64,000 bases of DNA from an uncultured Clostridia bacterium (GTDB lineage: Bacteria; Bacillota; Clostridia; Christensenellales; CAG-917): contig CAKQGN010000002.1 in the NCBI GenBank assembly GCA_934233745.1, positions 1 through 64,000 on the forward strand, written 5' to 3'. This document shows positions 45,801 through 55,428 of this stretch, in pieces. The position numbers and the translations under genes were made by a program. Below the pieces are notes generated by a model. It had not been told where the DNA came from. It saw only the letters and a program-made list of their open reading frames with translations, and did no database searches. The stretch's first letter is position 1. Every line of letters starts with the position of its first letter.

Positions 45801-47192
45801 ATGCAAAACATCGATATTTCCGAAATTTTGAAAAACGGCGCAGAGTACCGTGGCAAGCACGTCACGGTTGCGGGTTGGGTACGCACTGCGCGCGACAGCA
45901 AAACCATGGCGTTTTTGGCACTCAACGACGGCACGTCGCTCAAGCATTTGCAGATTGTCATTGACAAGACCAAATTTGATCAAGATACCCTTGCGACATT
46001 TATGAAGAACGGCGCGTCCGTGCTTGCGGAGGGCGTTGTTGTTTCCGCAATGAAAGAGGGAGAGTTTGAAATCAACGCAGACAAACTCGAACTTTTGGGA
46101 GATTGCCCTGCGGATTATCCCCTTCAAAAGAAATATCACACAATGGAGTTTTTGCGCACCATTCCGCACTTGCGTCCAAGAACAAACACTATGAACGCAA
46201 TGCTTCGCGTGCGTTCCAAACTCAGTTTTGCCATTCACAGATTCTTTCAAGAAAACGGCTATACCTATGTCCACACGCCTATAATTACGGGCAGCGACTG
46301 CGAGGGCGCGGGCGAGATTTTCAGAGTGACGACGCAAGGTTATCAGGACGCGAAACTTGCCAAGGACGAGGCGGAGTATATCGCAAACGACTTCTTCCGC
46401 AGAAAAGCGGGACTCACCGTCAGCGGACAACTCGAAGGCGAGGTTGCCGCTATGGCAATGGGCAAGATTTACACGTTCGGTCCGACATTCAGAGCGGAAA
46501 ACAGCAACACGCCTCGTCATGCGGCTGAATTTTGGCAAGTCGAACCCGAGGTTGCGTTTGCAAAACTTCCCGACATCATCGAGATTGCAACCAAAATGAT
46601 AAAATACATCATCAAGGCGGTCATCGACGAGTGTCCCGACGAAATCGCGTTCTTTGAAAAGGCATTCGAGCCGGGGCTTAAAGACAAACTGCAACACGTT
46701 GTGGACAGCGATTTTGTGGTGCTTGACTACTCGAAGGCAATCGACATTCTCAAAGAGAGCAAGGCGGAGTTTGCATATCCGGTGGAGTGGGGGCTCGATC
46801 TTCAAAGCGAACACGAGAGATACATCACAGAGCAAGTGTTCAACAAACCCGTGTTTGTAATCAATTATCCGAAGAAGATAAAATCTTTCTATATGAAACA
46901 AAACGACGACGGACTCACCGTTGCGGCAACGGACTTGCTCGTGCCGGGCGTCGGTGAAATCATCGGCTGCAGCGAAAGAGAAGAAAACTATGACAAACTC
47001 AAACAGGCCATGGTTGAAAGAGGAATGAATCTTGACGACTACAAGGGCTATATGGATTTGAGAAAATACGGTACCGTGCCGCACAGCGGTTTCGGACTCG
47101 GACTCGAACGTATCCTTATGTACGTGACGGGTATCGGCAACATACGCGACGTCCAACTCTATTCGAGGACAGCCGGCGACTTAATGGCGTAA
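45801..47192 (+). CDS. asnS: asparaginyl-tRNA synthetase
   Basis: This class IIb synthetase charges tRNA-Asn with asparagine. The 463 residues show an N-terminal OB anticodon-binding domain (VTVAGWVRTARDSKTMAF), motif 2 (FGPTFRAENSNTPRHAAEF) and motif 3 (GFGLGLERILMYVTG). The GSDCEGAG and asparagine-type residues separate it from AspRS. GAGG precedes the ATG. First of three genes dealing with Asn and Asp; asnA follows after 111 nt and aspS after that. No T-box leader is visible. Confidence 0.96.
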   Translation: MQNIDISEILKNGAEYRGKHVTVAGWVRTARDSKTMAFLALNDGTSLKHLQIVIDKTKFDQDTLATFMKNGASVLAEGVVVSAMKEGEFEINADKLELLGDCPADYPLQKKYHTMEFLRTIPHLRPRTNTMNAMLRVRSKLSFAIHRFFQENGYTYVHTPIITGSDCEGAGEIFRVTTQGYQDAKLAKDEAEYIANDFFRRKAGLTVSGQLEGEVAAMAMGKIYTFGPTFRAENSNTPRHAAEFWQVEPEVAFAKLPDIIEIATKMIKYIIKAVIDECPDEIAFFEKAFEPGLKDKLQHVVDSDFVVLDYSKAIDILKESKAEFAYPVEWGLDLQSEHERYITEQVFNKPVFVINYPKKIKSFYMKQNDDGLTVAATDLLVPGVGEIIGCSEREENYDKLKQAMVERGMNLDDYKGYMDLRKYGTVPHSGFGLGLERILMYVTGIGNIRDVQLYSRTAGDLMA

Positions 47193-47303
47193 ATAATAAC
47201 AAAACAAAACGCAAAAAAGATAAACGCTTGTGATAAGGGGAAAATTGTCTATCTTTTGACTCTGCGGGGAAATGCGTGAGAAAAAAGAAAAAGGAGAACT
47301 GCA

Positions 47304-48314
47304 ATGTACAATCTTGTAATTCCAAGCGATTATCAACCCAAAATGACAATCCGCGAAACCGAAAAAGCAATCAAATTCGTCAAAGACGCATTTCAGCGCA
47401 ATCTGATCAGAAATTTCGGCTTCGAGCGAGTGTCCGCACCGCTTTTCGTAAAAAGCAAGACGGGAGTAAACGACGATCTCAACGGGGTTGAGCGTGCAGT
47501 GCGTTTCGACATAAAAGAACAAGGCGGCGTCGAAGCGGAAATAGTCCACTCTCTTGCAAAATGGAAGCGTATTGCGCTGAAAAGGTACGGCTTCAGAAGC
47601 GGAGAGGGAATCTATACGGATATGAACGCCATTCGTCGCGATGACAAATGCGACAATCAGCACTCGATTTATGTGGATCAGTGGGATTGGGAAATGGTGA
47701 TAAGCAAAGAGCAACGCAATCTCGGTTTTCTCAAAATGATCGTTCAAAGGATTGTAGGCGCAATTTGCGATACGCTTGCGGAAGCGAAACAAGCGTTCCC
47801 CTGCATAGATCTCGACTTGAAGAGAGACGTGACGTTCGTCACCGCGCAAGAGGCACTTGACAGATATCCCCGGCTCGATTCGCACGGCAGAGAAAGTGCG
47901 CTTGCAAAAGAGTACGGAACGATATTCCTCATGCAAATCGGCGGTGCGCTCTCAAACGGAAAACCCCATGACGGACGCGCTCCCGACTATGACGATTGGT
48001 CCCTCAACGGCGATATAATCTTTTATGACAAGGTGCTGGGAGAAAGCATAGAAATCTCATCTATGGGAATACGAGTGGATGCAAAGAGTATGGCGGAGCA
48101 ACTCAGAATCGCCGGATGCGAGGACAGACTTCAAAATCAATTCCACAAAGACGTCATGGAAGGCAATCTTCCGCTTACGATAGGCGGCGGAATCGGACAG
48201 TCCAGACTGTGTATGCTCCTCCTTCAAAAAGCGCATATCGGCGAGGTGCAATCGAGTTTGTGGCCCGATGAAATGCATGATAAATGTGACAAAGCAGGCA
48301 TCAACCTGTTGTAA
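47304..48314 (+). CDS. asnA: aspartate-ammonia ligase (asparagine synthetase A)
   Basis: AsnA makes asparagine from aspartate, ammonia and ATP, and is related to class II synthetases. The 336-residue protein has RVSAPLFVKSKTGVNDDLNG, VEIVHSLAKWKR-type VEAEIVHSLAKWKR, DQWDWEMV and the terminal GGGIGQSRLCMLLL motif 3. AAAGGAG precedes the ATG. It sits between asnS and aspS and supplies the substrate of AsnRS, so the organism charges tRNA-Asn directly and need not rely on tRNA-dependent amidation. Confidence 0.96.
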   Translation: MYNLVIPSDYQPKMTIRETEKAIKFVKDAFQRNLIRNFGFERVSAPLFVKSKTGVNDDLNGVERAVRFDIKEQGGVEAEIVHSLAKWKRIALKRYGFRSGEGIYTDMNAIRRDDKCDNQHSIYVDQWDWEMVISKEQRNLGFLKMIVQRIVGAICDTLAEAKQAFPCIDLDLKRDVTFVTAQEALDRYPRLDSHGRESALAKEYGTIFLMQIGGALSNGKPHDGRAPDYDDWSLNGDIIFYDKVLGESIEISSMGIRVDAKSMAEQLRIAGCEDRLQNQFHKDVMEGNLPLTIGGGIGQSRLCMLLLQKAHIGEVQSSLWPDEMHDKCDKAGINLL

Positions 48315-48341
48315 ATAAAATCTAAATTCTATAAGGTGTAT

Positions 48342-50096
48342 ATGGAACTCAGAACACACAATTGTGGCGAATTGCGTCAATCAGACGAAGGCAAACACGT
48401 CAAACTTTGCGGATGGCTTTCAAGCGTTCGCGACCTTGGCGCAGTCATCTTTTTCGTGTTGCGCGACTACTACGGTTATACGCAAGCCGTGGTGAGCGAT
48501 GAGGCGAAAAAGGAACAAATCCGCGCAATTCCGCGCGAAAGCACGATAAGCGTCGAGGGCAAAGTCGTCCTGCGCAGTGCGCCGAACAAAGATATGCCCA
48601 CGGGCATGATTGAAATCGAACCCGACACCATCGAGGTTTTGGGCAGATGCTACGAGCAACTCCCGTTTGAGATAGCAACAAGCACGCAATCAAGAGAAGA
48701 CGTGCGCCTAAAATATCGTTTCCTCGATTTGAGAAACCCCGATGTCAAGGCAAAAATCATCTTCCGCTCGAAAGTTGTCAGCTGGTTGCGCAACAAGATG
48801 ACGTCGTTGGGATTTTTGGAGATTGCAACGCCGATTCTCACGTCGTCTTCACCCGAAGGCGCAAGAGATTACATCGTGCCGTCAAGGCTTTATCCCGGTC
48901 ATTTCTATGCGCTTCCGCAAGCCCCGCAACAGTACAAACAGTTGCTTATGGCGTCCAGTTTTGACAAATATTTCCAGATTGCGCCCTGTTTCAGAGACGA
49001 GGACGCACGCGCAGACAGGAGCCCGGGCGAGTTTTATCAGCTCGATACCGAGATGTGCTTTGCCACGCAGGAGGATGTCTTTGCGGTTATGGAGGAGGTT
49101 TTGAGCGGAGTGTTCACCGAGTTCTCTCCCGCAGGATACAAGGTTGACAAGGGGCCGTTCCGCCGTATCACGTATCGTGACGCAATGAGAGATTACGGTT
49201 CGGACAAACCCGACCTTCGCAACCCTCTTATAATCAAAGACGTCACGGACATTCTGTGTGAAAAAGCTCCGTTTTTCGAAAAGGGAAAAACCGTCAAGGC
49301 AATCGCCGTCGACGATTTCAAAGAAACGAGAAAGTGGATTGACTCTCTCGTTGAAAAATCCAAACAAAATGGCGCAAGCAATATGTTCTGGTTCAAACTC
49401 GACGAAAAGGGCGAGCTTGCGGGCGGGATTGCAAAATTCCTTGCCGACAGCAAAGACGCTCTTTGCGAACGCCTCGGCTTGAAAGCAGGCACTTTCGTTG
49501 CCGTTCTTGCAGAAGAGAAGGGTGTTGAAAAGCAAGCGGGTTACGTCCGCACGGAGCTTGGCAACGGTCTTGATCTCATTGAGAAAAACGCATTCCGTTT
49601 CTGCTGGATAGTCGACTTCCCGATGTACGAATACGATGACGACGGAGTGCTCGGTTTTTGCCACAATCCGTTCTCTATGCCGCAAGGCGGTCTTGACGCG
49701 CTCAACAATCAGGATCCTCTCGACATCGTCGCATATCAATACGACAGCGTTGTCAACGGTGTGGAATTGAGTTCGGGTGCGGTGAGAAATCATGAACCGG
49801 CAATTATGGAAAGAGCGTTTGAAATCGTCGGCTACGGCAAAGACGTTATCGAAGAAAAATTCTCGGCACTTTACAACGCGTTCAAATTCGGTGCACCGCC
49901 GCACGCAGGCATCGCACCGGGCGTTGACCGTATCGTTATGCTTCTTGCAAACGAGCCGAGCATAAGAGAAATAATCACATTCCCGATGGACAGAAACGCG
50001 CGCGACATTCTTATGGGGGCGCCCGGCACAGTCACTGAGAAACAACTTAAAGAAGTGCATATCAAAATCGATATGCCCAAAGAAGAGAACAAATAA
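48342..50096 (+). CDS. aspS: aspartyl-tRNA synthetase
   Basis: The 584-residue class IIb synthetase has an OB domain (VKLCGWLSSVRDLGAVIF), motif 1, the flipping-loop area SSPEGARDYIVPSRL, motif 2 (FRDEDARADRSPGEFYQLD), the bacterial GAD insertion (about 290-415) and motif 3 (GIAPGVDRIVMLL). The bacterial-type length with the GAD domain supports aspS. I start at the ATG at 48342 (MELRTH), with AAGGTG upstream. Third gene of the Asn/Asp cluster. Confidence 0.96.
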   Translation: MELRTHNCGELRQSDEGKHVKLCGWLSSVRDLGAVIFFVLRDYYGYTQAVVSDEAKKEQIRAIPRESTISVEGKVVLRSAPNKDMPTGMIEIEPDTIEVLGRCYEQLPFEIATSTQSREDVRLKYRFLDLRNPDVKAKIIFRSKVVSWLRNKMTSLGFLEIATPILTSSSPEGARDYIVPSRLYPGHFYALPQAPQQYKQLLMASSFDKYFQIAPCFRDEDARADRSPGEFYQLDTEMCFATQEDVFAVMEEVLSGVFTEFSPAGYKVDKGPFRRITYRDAMRDYGSDKPDLRNPLIIKDVTDILCEKAPFFEKGKTVKAIAVDDFKETRKWIDSLVEKSKQNGASNMFWFKLDEKGELAGGIAKFLADSKDALCERLGLKAGTFVAVLAEEKGVEKQAGYVRTELGNGLDLIEKNAFRFCWIVDFPMYEYDDDGVLGFCHNPFSMPQGGLDALNNQDPLDIVAYQYDSVVNGVELSSGAVRNHEPAIMERAFEIVGYGKDVIEEKFSALYNAFKFGAPPHAGIAPGVDRIVMLLANEPSIREIITFPMDRNARDILMGAPGTVTEKQLKEVHIKIDMPKEENK

Positions 50097-50134
50097 GGAT
50101 ATCAAAAGGGATGTATATCCCCAGGAGAAATATA

Positions 50135-51529
50135 ATGAAAAAGAAACTTTTTAGCGTATTTGCGGCAGTTTTGGTGCTTGTGCTTTGCATCGCGGCACTT
50201 GTTGCTTGCAATCCGTACAAAGCGGATTCGATCGGAAGCGGAGATTCGTCCGCCGCGGTTGAATCAAACGGCGGCTACGTCGTAAAACAAGGCAGATTTG
50301 TTTACTTCATCAACGGTTTCGTTGGCGAAAGCGCAGACAACGCTTGGGGCAAAGCCACCAAACAAGGCATTGTCCGTGCAGAGATAAAAGACGGCAAAGT
50401 CGATCCGAAATCTGCAAAACTCGTTGTCCCGAAGAGTGTTTATAACTCGTCAAACGTCGGCGGCATCGCAATACACGGCGAATGGATTTACTACACTTCC
50501 GTCAACACCGACAAGGATAAGAGCGGCACGGCGTCCACCGTCAACACCGACTTTATGCGCACCAAAACAGACGGTTCGGTGACGCAACTTATCGGCACAA
50601 TCGGCACTCGTTCGGCAAAATATCTCTTTACAAAGTCCAGAGTTCTCTATTACACGAACAAGACCATCGGATTTATCGACTTTTCAAAGATGAACGACAA
50701 AGCCACCGACAAGGGCAACGGCGCAGTCAAAGGCACGCTCGCAGAAAACGTCGAAAACGTGGTTTGGGATTATGCAACCGATTCGATTTTCTATGTGCAA
50801 ACCGCTCCGAGCGAGGACAGCTATAAAAACTACAATAATCTTTGCACAATCAAAGCAGACGGAAGCGGTCAAAAAGTGCTTGCAACGCAAACCACGTTCG
50901 TTGCCGAAGGCGTCGATCCCGTCAACGATCAACTCAACGTGTTCAAATACAGCCTTGTCAATATGTATGTCGAAGAAGACGGCGATTGCACTTTGTATTA
51001 TACAAAATCCCACACACTCAACAGCAGCAGTGTGTCCGACGGTTTGTTTATGGCAAAGGCAAGCGACGTGAAACGCTTTGAAAAGAACCTCAACATGATC
51101 GCATCCACCACTCTCGTTCCTCTCGGATACGCAGAAGGTGCGCTTGCATACAATTCCAACAGCGTTTACTGCTGGTACAACGGCGTTGAAAAAGAGAATC
51201 CCGTGCAGGTGACAAGCACGTCACAAACAATCTGGAAGGTCGATAAGGCACAAGGCGTTGTGTACTATACCGCAAGTTCTTCCGCAAAGAGCATCTCGAA
51301 GATTTCGTACAGAGAAGCAAAAGACAATGCGACCGTCATCATGGAAGAAGGCATCAAGACCGATTGGCTCGTGCTTGATTTTGTCGGCAACGATTTCTAT
51401 TTCTTTGCAAGTGACGACGACAATTATTTGCACACAATCAACCTCTCCACCTTTGACAAGGACGCAAAGGACGCAAAAAGCACCTACATCGGCTGCCCGA
51501 CGGACAGACTCGACAAAAAAGACGCATAA
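50135..51529 (+). CDS. surface lipoprotein with beta-propeller-like repeats
   Basis: The 464-residue protein starts MKKKLFSVFAAVLVLVL and has a lipobox LVAC at about 25-28, so it is exported and lipid-anchored. The mature part has several repeats of the kind V..G.WIYY....K..L.....DG, found in propeller-like domains of unknown function (DUF5050-like) in Clostridia. No catalytic motif. Starts 38 nt after aspS with AGGAG 8-12 nt upstream of the ATG; an in-frame ATG at 50111 has no ribosome binding site. Likely an envelope sensor or binding protein; the ligand is unknown. Confidence 0.8.
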   Translation: MKKKLFSVFAAVLVLVLCIAALVACNPYKADSIGSGDSSAAVESNGGYVVKQGRFVYFINGFVGESADNAWGKATKQGIVRAEIKDGKVDPKSAKLVVPKSVYNSSNVGGIAIHGEWIYYTSVNTDKDKSGTASTVNTDFMRTKTDGSVTQLIGTIGTRSAKYLFTKSRVLYYTNKTIGFIDFSKMNDKATDKGNGAVKGTLAENVENVVWDYATDSIFYVQTAPSEDSYKNYNNLCTIKADGSGQKVLATQTTFVAEGVDPVNDQLNVFKYSLVNMYVEEDGDCTLYYTKSHTLNSSSVSDGLFMAKASDVKRFEKNLNMIASTTLVPLGYAEGALAYNSNSVYCWYNGVEKENPVQVTSTSQTIWKVDKAQGVVYYTASSSAKSISKISYREAKDNATVIMEEGIKTDWLVLDFVGNDFYFFASDDDNYLHTINLSTFDKDAKDAKSTYIGCPTDRLDKKDA

Positions 51530-51542
51530 TCGATGCAAAGAC

Positions 51543-51581
51543 ATACTGCTTGCCAAAAGTGTTTTGGCAAGCAGTATTTTA
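51543..51581 (+). terminator. lipoprotein gene terminator
   Basis: A 16-bp perfect stem, ATACTGCTTGCCAAAA (51543-51558) / 51562-51577, followed by T-rich sequence. Confidence 0.9.
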
Positions 51582-51675
51582 TGTTGCGACACATGTTATT
51601 TATGCAAAAACGTCGCATTGCAATGTAAGATTGCACGGTGCGCGATTTTGTGGCGAAACTCTCGCATTTTGAAAA

Positions 51676-52398
51676 ATGACCAAAACGATTTTTATTACAG
51701 GCGGAAGCCGCGGTATAGGCGAAGCGGTTGTGCGTATGGCGGCAGGCAAATACAATGTCGCCTTCACCTACAATACATCAAAAGAGAAAGCTCGCTGTCT
51801 GCAACAAGAGCTTGATTCTCGCTATGGCGGAGTGCTTGCGCTTGAGTGCGACGTGACAAACCCGAAAAGCGTATCCGCCGCAATAGATGCCGCAAAAAAA
51901 CGATTTGGCAAGATAGATATTCTTGTCAACAACGCAGGTGTCGCAATGAGCGGACTTTTGATCGACACGTCGCTTGACGTGTTCAAGCGTGTTTTTGACG
52001 TCAACGTCAACGGTACGTTCAACGTCACAAAAGCAGTGCTTCCCGATATGCTTTCAAGCGGCCGGGGTTCGATTGTCAACGTGTCATCCGTTTGGGGGAT
52101 TAAAGGTGCAAGCATGGAAGTTGCCTATTCTTCTTCAAAAGCCGCAATAATAGGTTTTACCAAAGCTCTTGCAAAAGAAGTTGCTCCTATGGGCGTTTTG
52201 GTCAATGCGGTCGCACCCGGCGCAGTCGACACCGATATGATGAGCGTTTACACTCAATCCGAAATAGACGAGCTTTGCGAAAATTCCATTCCTCTCGGAA
52301 GGCTTGCTTCTCCCGCAGAAATTGCCAAAGGAATTATGTATTTGGCGGAGAGCGGGTATTGTGTGGGGGAGGTTCTTTCTCTTACCGCCGGCTTGTAA
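51676..52398 (+). CDS. 3-oxoacyl-ACP reductase-like short-chain dehydrogenase
   Basis: The 240-residue SDR has the cofactor motif TGGSRGIGE (7-15), NNAG, the catalytic Ser in NVSSVWG and the YSSSK form of YxxxK, followed by VNAVAPGAVDTDM. This is the FabG/YmfI branch that reduces 3-ketoacyl groups with NADPH. Outside any fatty-acid operon here, so its substrate is open. No ribosome binding site or clear promoter before the ATG at 51676. The long-hairpin element E4 begins 3 nt after the stop. Confidence 0.88.
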   Translation: MTKTIFITGGSRGIGEAVVRMAAGKYNVAFTYNTSKEKARCLQQELDSRYGGVLALECDVTNPKSVSAAIDAAKKRFGKIDILVNNAGVAMSGLLIDTSLDVFKRVFDVNVNGTFNVTKAVLPDMLSSGRGSIVNVSSVWGIKGASMEVAYSSSKAAIIGFTKALAKEVAPMGVLVNAVAPGAVDTDMMSVYTQSEIDELCENSIPLGRLASPAEIAKGIMYLAESGYCVGEVLSLTAGL

Positions 52399-52400
52399 AA

Positions 52401-52514
52401 TTTGCTATTTGGCGAATAGCTTTGTCAAAGCCCTTTGGTTGCCAACTCATGTACGTGTGTACATTAGGGTTGTCAACCAAAGGGCTTTTTCGCGCTCTTC
52501 ATCCAAATAGCGAA
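52401..52514 (+). repeat. long-hairpin element E4
   Basis: Outer stem TTTGCTATTTGG (52401-52412) / CCAAATAGCGAA (52503-52514) with one G-U pair. Strands CGAATAGCTTTGTC and TTCGCGCTCTTCAT. Inner stem of 14 bp, AAAGCCCTTTGGTT (52427-52440) / 52475-52488. Apical CAAC/GTTG and ATGTAC/GTACAT. Starts 3 nt after the stop codon of the reductase gene. Confidence 0.85.
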
Positions 52515-52529
52515 CTTTATACATAAAAA

Positions 52530-52590
52530 ATACAAAGGGTTGTCATACAAGGGGTGCTTTCGCGTTATCCATCGATTTTGTGGACTTTAT
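52530..52590 (+). repeat. right-half fragment of long-hairpin element
   Basis: AGGGTTGTCATACAAGGGGTG, conserved strand TTCGCGTTATCCAT, then CGATTTTGTGGACTTTA. The left half is missing. Confidence 0.6.
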
Positions 52591-52595
52591 AACAC

Positions 52596-53177
52596 TTTCA
52601 AGGCGTACTTATACACGGTATGTGCAGCTTAAAAGACGGAACACGAGCCGCAAGGCAATGCAAGTGATATGCACGCAAAGTGTGCGTGATATTGTTGCCT
52701 ATGGCAACAGTGATATTTGCGCTTTGCGCAAGTGATATTGCAACTTCGTTGCAGTTGTGGAAAAATAAATGATATCGCCTGTGGCGGTGATATCACTGCG
52801 TGATGATATCGCACAAGCGCGATGATATCCAAACTTTGTTTGGATTGCGGATAAACGGATACTTATTCAAGGTGTACTTATTAACGGAATGTGCTTATTC
52901 GAAGTGCGAGCCGCAAGGCGGCGAGAATATGAGTGCCGAGCTTGACGGTTGTACCGTCCGACTGCGCCGTGTTGTTGCGTAGCTGGCGCACAAAGGACGG
53001 TGGCATAATAAGTGAATTGTCCCTATCTATGCGAGTGCCGACTGTCTCCCCCACGAACGACAGATAATCTTGTAGAGAATTGCCCCTAACCGAGTGGTGG
53101 GAGAAATACCGGCGTGTCCGGAAAGAGGGGGCACATCTAATTTAGGGTACACGACGCAACACCCTTGTAGAGGAAGA
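52596..53177 (+). repeat. composite repeat R6 with double TGATAT hairpin array
   Basis: The array at 52661-52849 has eight short palindromes joined by TGATAT(C/T): the four units of R2 followed by the four units of R1. The backbone follows (ACTTATTCAAGGTGTACTTA to ACCCTTGTAGAGGAAGAA), with a local variable hairpin AGGGT/ACCCT before the TGTAGAGGA motif. Confidence 0.85.
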
Positions 53178-53179
53178 AT

Positions 53180-53550
53180 CTTCACTTATTCAGAGCGTTC
53201 TTATACACGGAATGTGCAACTTCAAAGACGGAACACGAGCCGCAACGGCGGCGAGAAAGCGAACGCCGAGCTTGACGTATAGTACAAGTGAGCGGACGAG
53301 TTTGGATTCTTTTCGTCCGCGAACGAGTGACATAAGAAGAGAACGATAGCAATCTATGCGAGTGCTGAGTGTGTCCCCACGCGGAGCGGACGCCGTGGGT
53401 TCCCTTTTAAGGGGGAACGGCGGTTGGGGAAACACGTGAGGAAAGGGGACATAACATTTAGAGTTCTAAACGTTCACCCCTTGTAGAGGACGAACAAAAC
53501 ACGTGAGGAAGGGGGGAGTTGCACTTAGAGTACAAAACTCTCAACTCTTT
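53180..53550 (+). repeat. composite repeat R7
   Basis: Tandem to R6. ACTTATTCAGAGCGTTCTTA through GAGCCGCAACGGCGGCGAG to CCCCTTGTAGAGGACGAAC. Shares with R1 the stem GCGGACGA / TCGTCCGC around a TTTGGATTCTTT loop. A further fragment, ACACGTGAGGAAGGGGG, follows. Confidence 0.8.
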
Positions 53551-53760
53551 CAGTAGTGCGCCTGACGGCTAGATTCCCACGGTCACTTTGTTCCCTCGGA
53601 ATGACACGGGTGGGACATCCACACCCGATTTGTTTTATCGTTTCAAATAAAATTATCTTATTATATGTATATTAAATATAACATAATATTGCGCGCGTAT
53701 TGCGGAAAAAGGTTTTTCGTGATACAATCAAACTTACTTATAAGAGGCAAAAGAGGAAAT

Positions 53761-55428
53761 ATGTCTGCCAAAAAGCTTACAATCGTGCTTATATGTTGTC
53801 TTTTCGTCGTGCTTGGCACGGCGGTTTGCGCATTGCTTGATTTGTATCCGGCAGAAATTATGACCGCAACGGCGGCAAACGAGCAAAGGCCGTCTTTTGT
53901 CATTGCCACCGCAGACGGAACGCATTGGACGCTTTCATTGAACGGACAGAATGTGGACGGAGCAGAATGCGAGGGCAATTTTTCAGAACTGAACAATCCG
54001 AATACCGTTGCGAGAAAGATGTATGGATCCATCAAAAGATGCCTCGTGAATCTGGGGTTCGAAATGCCTTCCGACAAAGAACCCATCATTGCAAATTATT
54101 GCGATCTGGCATTTGAATTGCCCCGAATTTCCTCGACGGTTTCGGTGTTTGAGGCGGAGTATAAGTCGAGAGGAATACCGTTCGAGGCAAATATAAGAGG
54201 AATCGTGTCTTCTCCGAATGTGTCTTTTGAATATAAGAAGAAAGGCGAAAGCGTTTGGAAAACCGCTGTTGCGGACAGTACGGCGGGAGGCTATCTGTTC
54301 GGAAGAGGAGTGGATGCCGGCGAGTATGACGTGCGCGTGGTTTCAACGGAGATTATCAATTATGAAGCAAACGAGCAGAATGTTCCGATTGAATACAGAG
54401 CAACAAGGTATGGTGACACAGTCTTTGTGAAAATATCGAAGGCAACCATTGTCGCTCCGACGCAAACGGAAACAAGCGCGGTATACGGTAAAAACCTTGC
54501 CGAGATTGCAAATTCTCTTGATTTGTCCGAATACACCGGCACTTTTGCAGAGGGGCGTTTTTGTGTTTCCGACACGCAAACCGATGAGCAAATAATCGCC
54601 GCCACCGACAGAAATTCGGTGTGTCTTGACGTGCGCGATGGCGGACATACGGTGTACTTTGATTTTGTCCCCGACAGCTCGAACTACAATATCGTCAAAA
54701 ATATAAAAACGCAGGTAAACGTGACTCCGCGCTCGTTGTACGTGCGCATACACGACGCATATTCGCTTGTAGGAGAGGACTTGTCCGTCCCGACGTTTCA
54801 AGTCATATCCTCGCTTGCGGGCGACGATACGTTAGAGAGTTTGGGTGCAAAAATCGAAAACAATGCGGACAAAAACGTCGCAAGCATGGCATACCGCACG
54901 TATGTCGTTTTTTCAAACCCCAACTACATTGCCGATTGCCATAGTTATGAAAGTCAGTTTGCAAACTACGGCAGGTATTTTGTGTATGCAAAGCAAATCG
55001 AAATTGCCACGGAGGACGGACAGATTTTCTACGTTTTTTACGGGGACGGACTTGTCGACGTCGAAATCCGCGTGAGCAAAGTCGAGGTGGAAAACACCTA
55101 TGGCAAAACGCTTGTGGCGGCGTACAGGTTTGAGTTTTTGGACGAGGACGGCAACGTCGTTACCCCCGATGACGGCTTTTCCGTGTCGTGGAAAGTCGTG
55201 TCGGACGGCATAAAATACGTTGCGGTTTACGGCGAAGAAGACGTGCTTGATATAGGCGTCGGCGGCGTAACTTTGTCAAAGACAAACAACGTGCTTTGTT
55301 TCTTTGAGGGAGAGAAGGCGGTTTTGACGCCTGCAAACACAGCGCTCATTGCCATTTGCGGTGCGCTGTCGTGTGTGCTGATTGCGATGTGCGTTGCATA
55401 CAAAAAGCAGAGGAGGTTTTTGATATGA
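53761..55428 (+). CDS. membrane-anchored surface protein with Ig-like (MBG-type) domains
   Basis: The 555-residue protein has an N-terminal signal helix (about 4-26), a long extracellular part and a C-terminal membrane helix (about 522-544) followed by KKQRR, so it is probably anchored in the membrane with its bulk outside. Segments such as ATIVAPTQTETSAVYGKNL and VYFDFVPDSSNYN resemble bacterial Ig-like/MBG repeats of adhesins and surface proteins. No enzymatic motif is seen. GAGG lies about 6-9 nt upstream of the ATG at 53761. Its end overlaps the next gene by 4 nt. Confidence 0.75.
   Translation: MSAKKLTIVLICCLFVVLGTAVCALLDLYPAEIMTATAANEQRPSFVIATADGTHWTLSLNGQNVDGAECEGNFSELNNPNTVARKMYGSIKRCLVNLGFEMPSDKEPIIANYCDLAFELPRISSTVSVFEAEYKSRGIPFEANIRGIVSSPNVSFEYKKKGESVWKTAVADSTAGGYLFGRGVDAGEYDVRVVSTEIINYEANEQNVPIEYRATRYGDTVFVKISKATIVAPTQTETSAVYGKNLAEIANSLDLSEYTGTFAEGRFCVSDTQTDEQIIAATDRNSVCLDVRDGGHTVYFDFVPDSSNYNIVKNIKTQVNVTPRSLYVRIHDAYSLVGEDLSVPTFQVISSLAGDDTLESLGAKIENNADKNVASMAYRTYVVFSNPNYIADCHSYESQFANYGRYFVYAKQIEIATEDGQIFYVFYGDGLVDVEIRVSKVEVENTYGKTLVAAYRFEFLDEDGNVVTPDDGFSVSWKVVSDGIKYVAVYGEEDVLDIGVGGVTLSKTNNVLCFFEGEKAVLTPANTALIAICGALSCVLIAMCVAYKKQRRFLI

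Larger units (their letters stand above)
52399..53760. other. long repeat block between fabG-like gene and membrane operon
   Basis: 1362 bases without a gene: E4 (52401-52514), a right-half fragment of the same element (about 52530-52590), repeat R6 with a double TGATAT array, tandem repeat R7, a GGAATGACA-type fragment (53565-53630) and the promoter region of the next operon (TTGCGG, 17 nt, TACAAT near 53700-53728). Confidence 0.8.

Noticed and set aside
47193..47303. T-box or other leader riboswitch before asnA
   Set aside because: The 111-base gap is too short for a T-box and has no specifier-loop or anti-terminator consensus.
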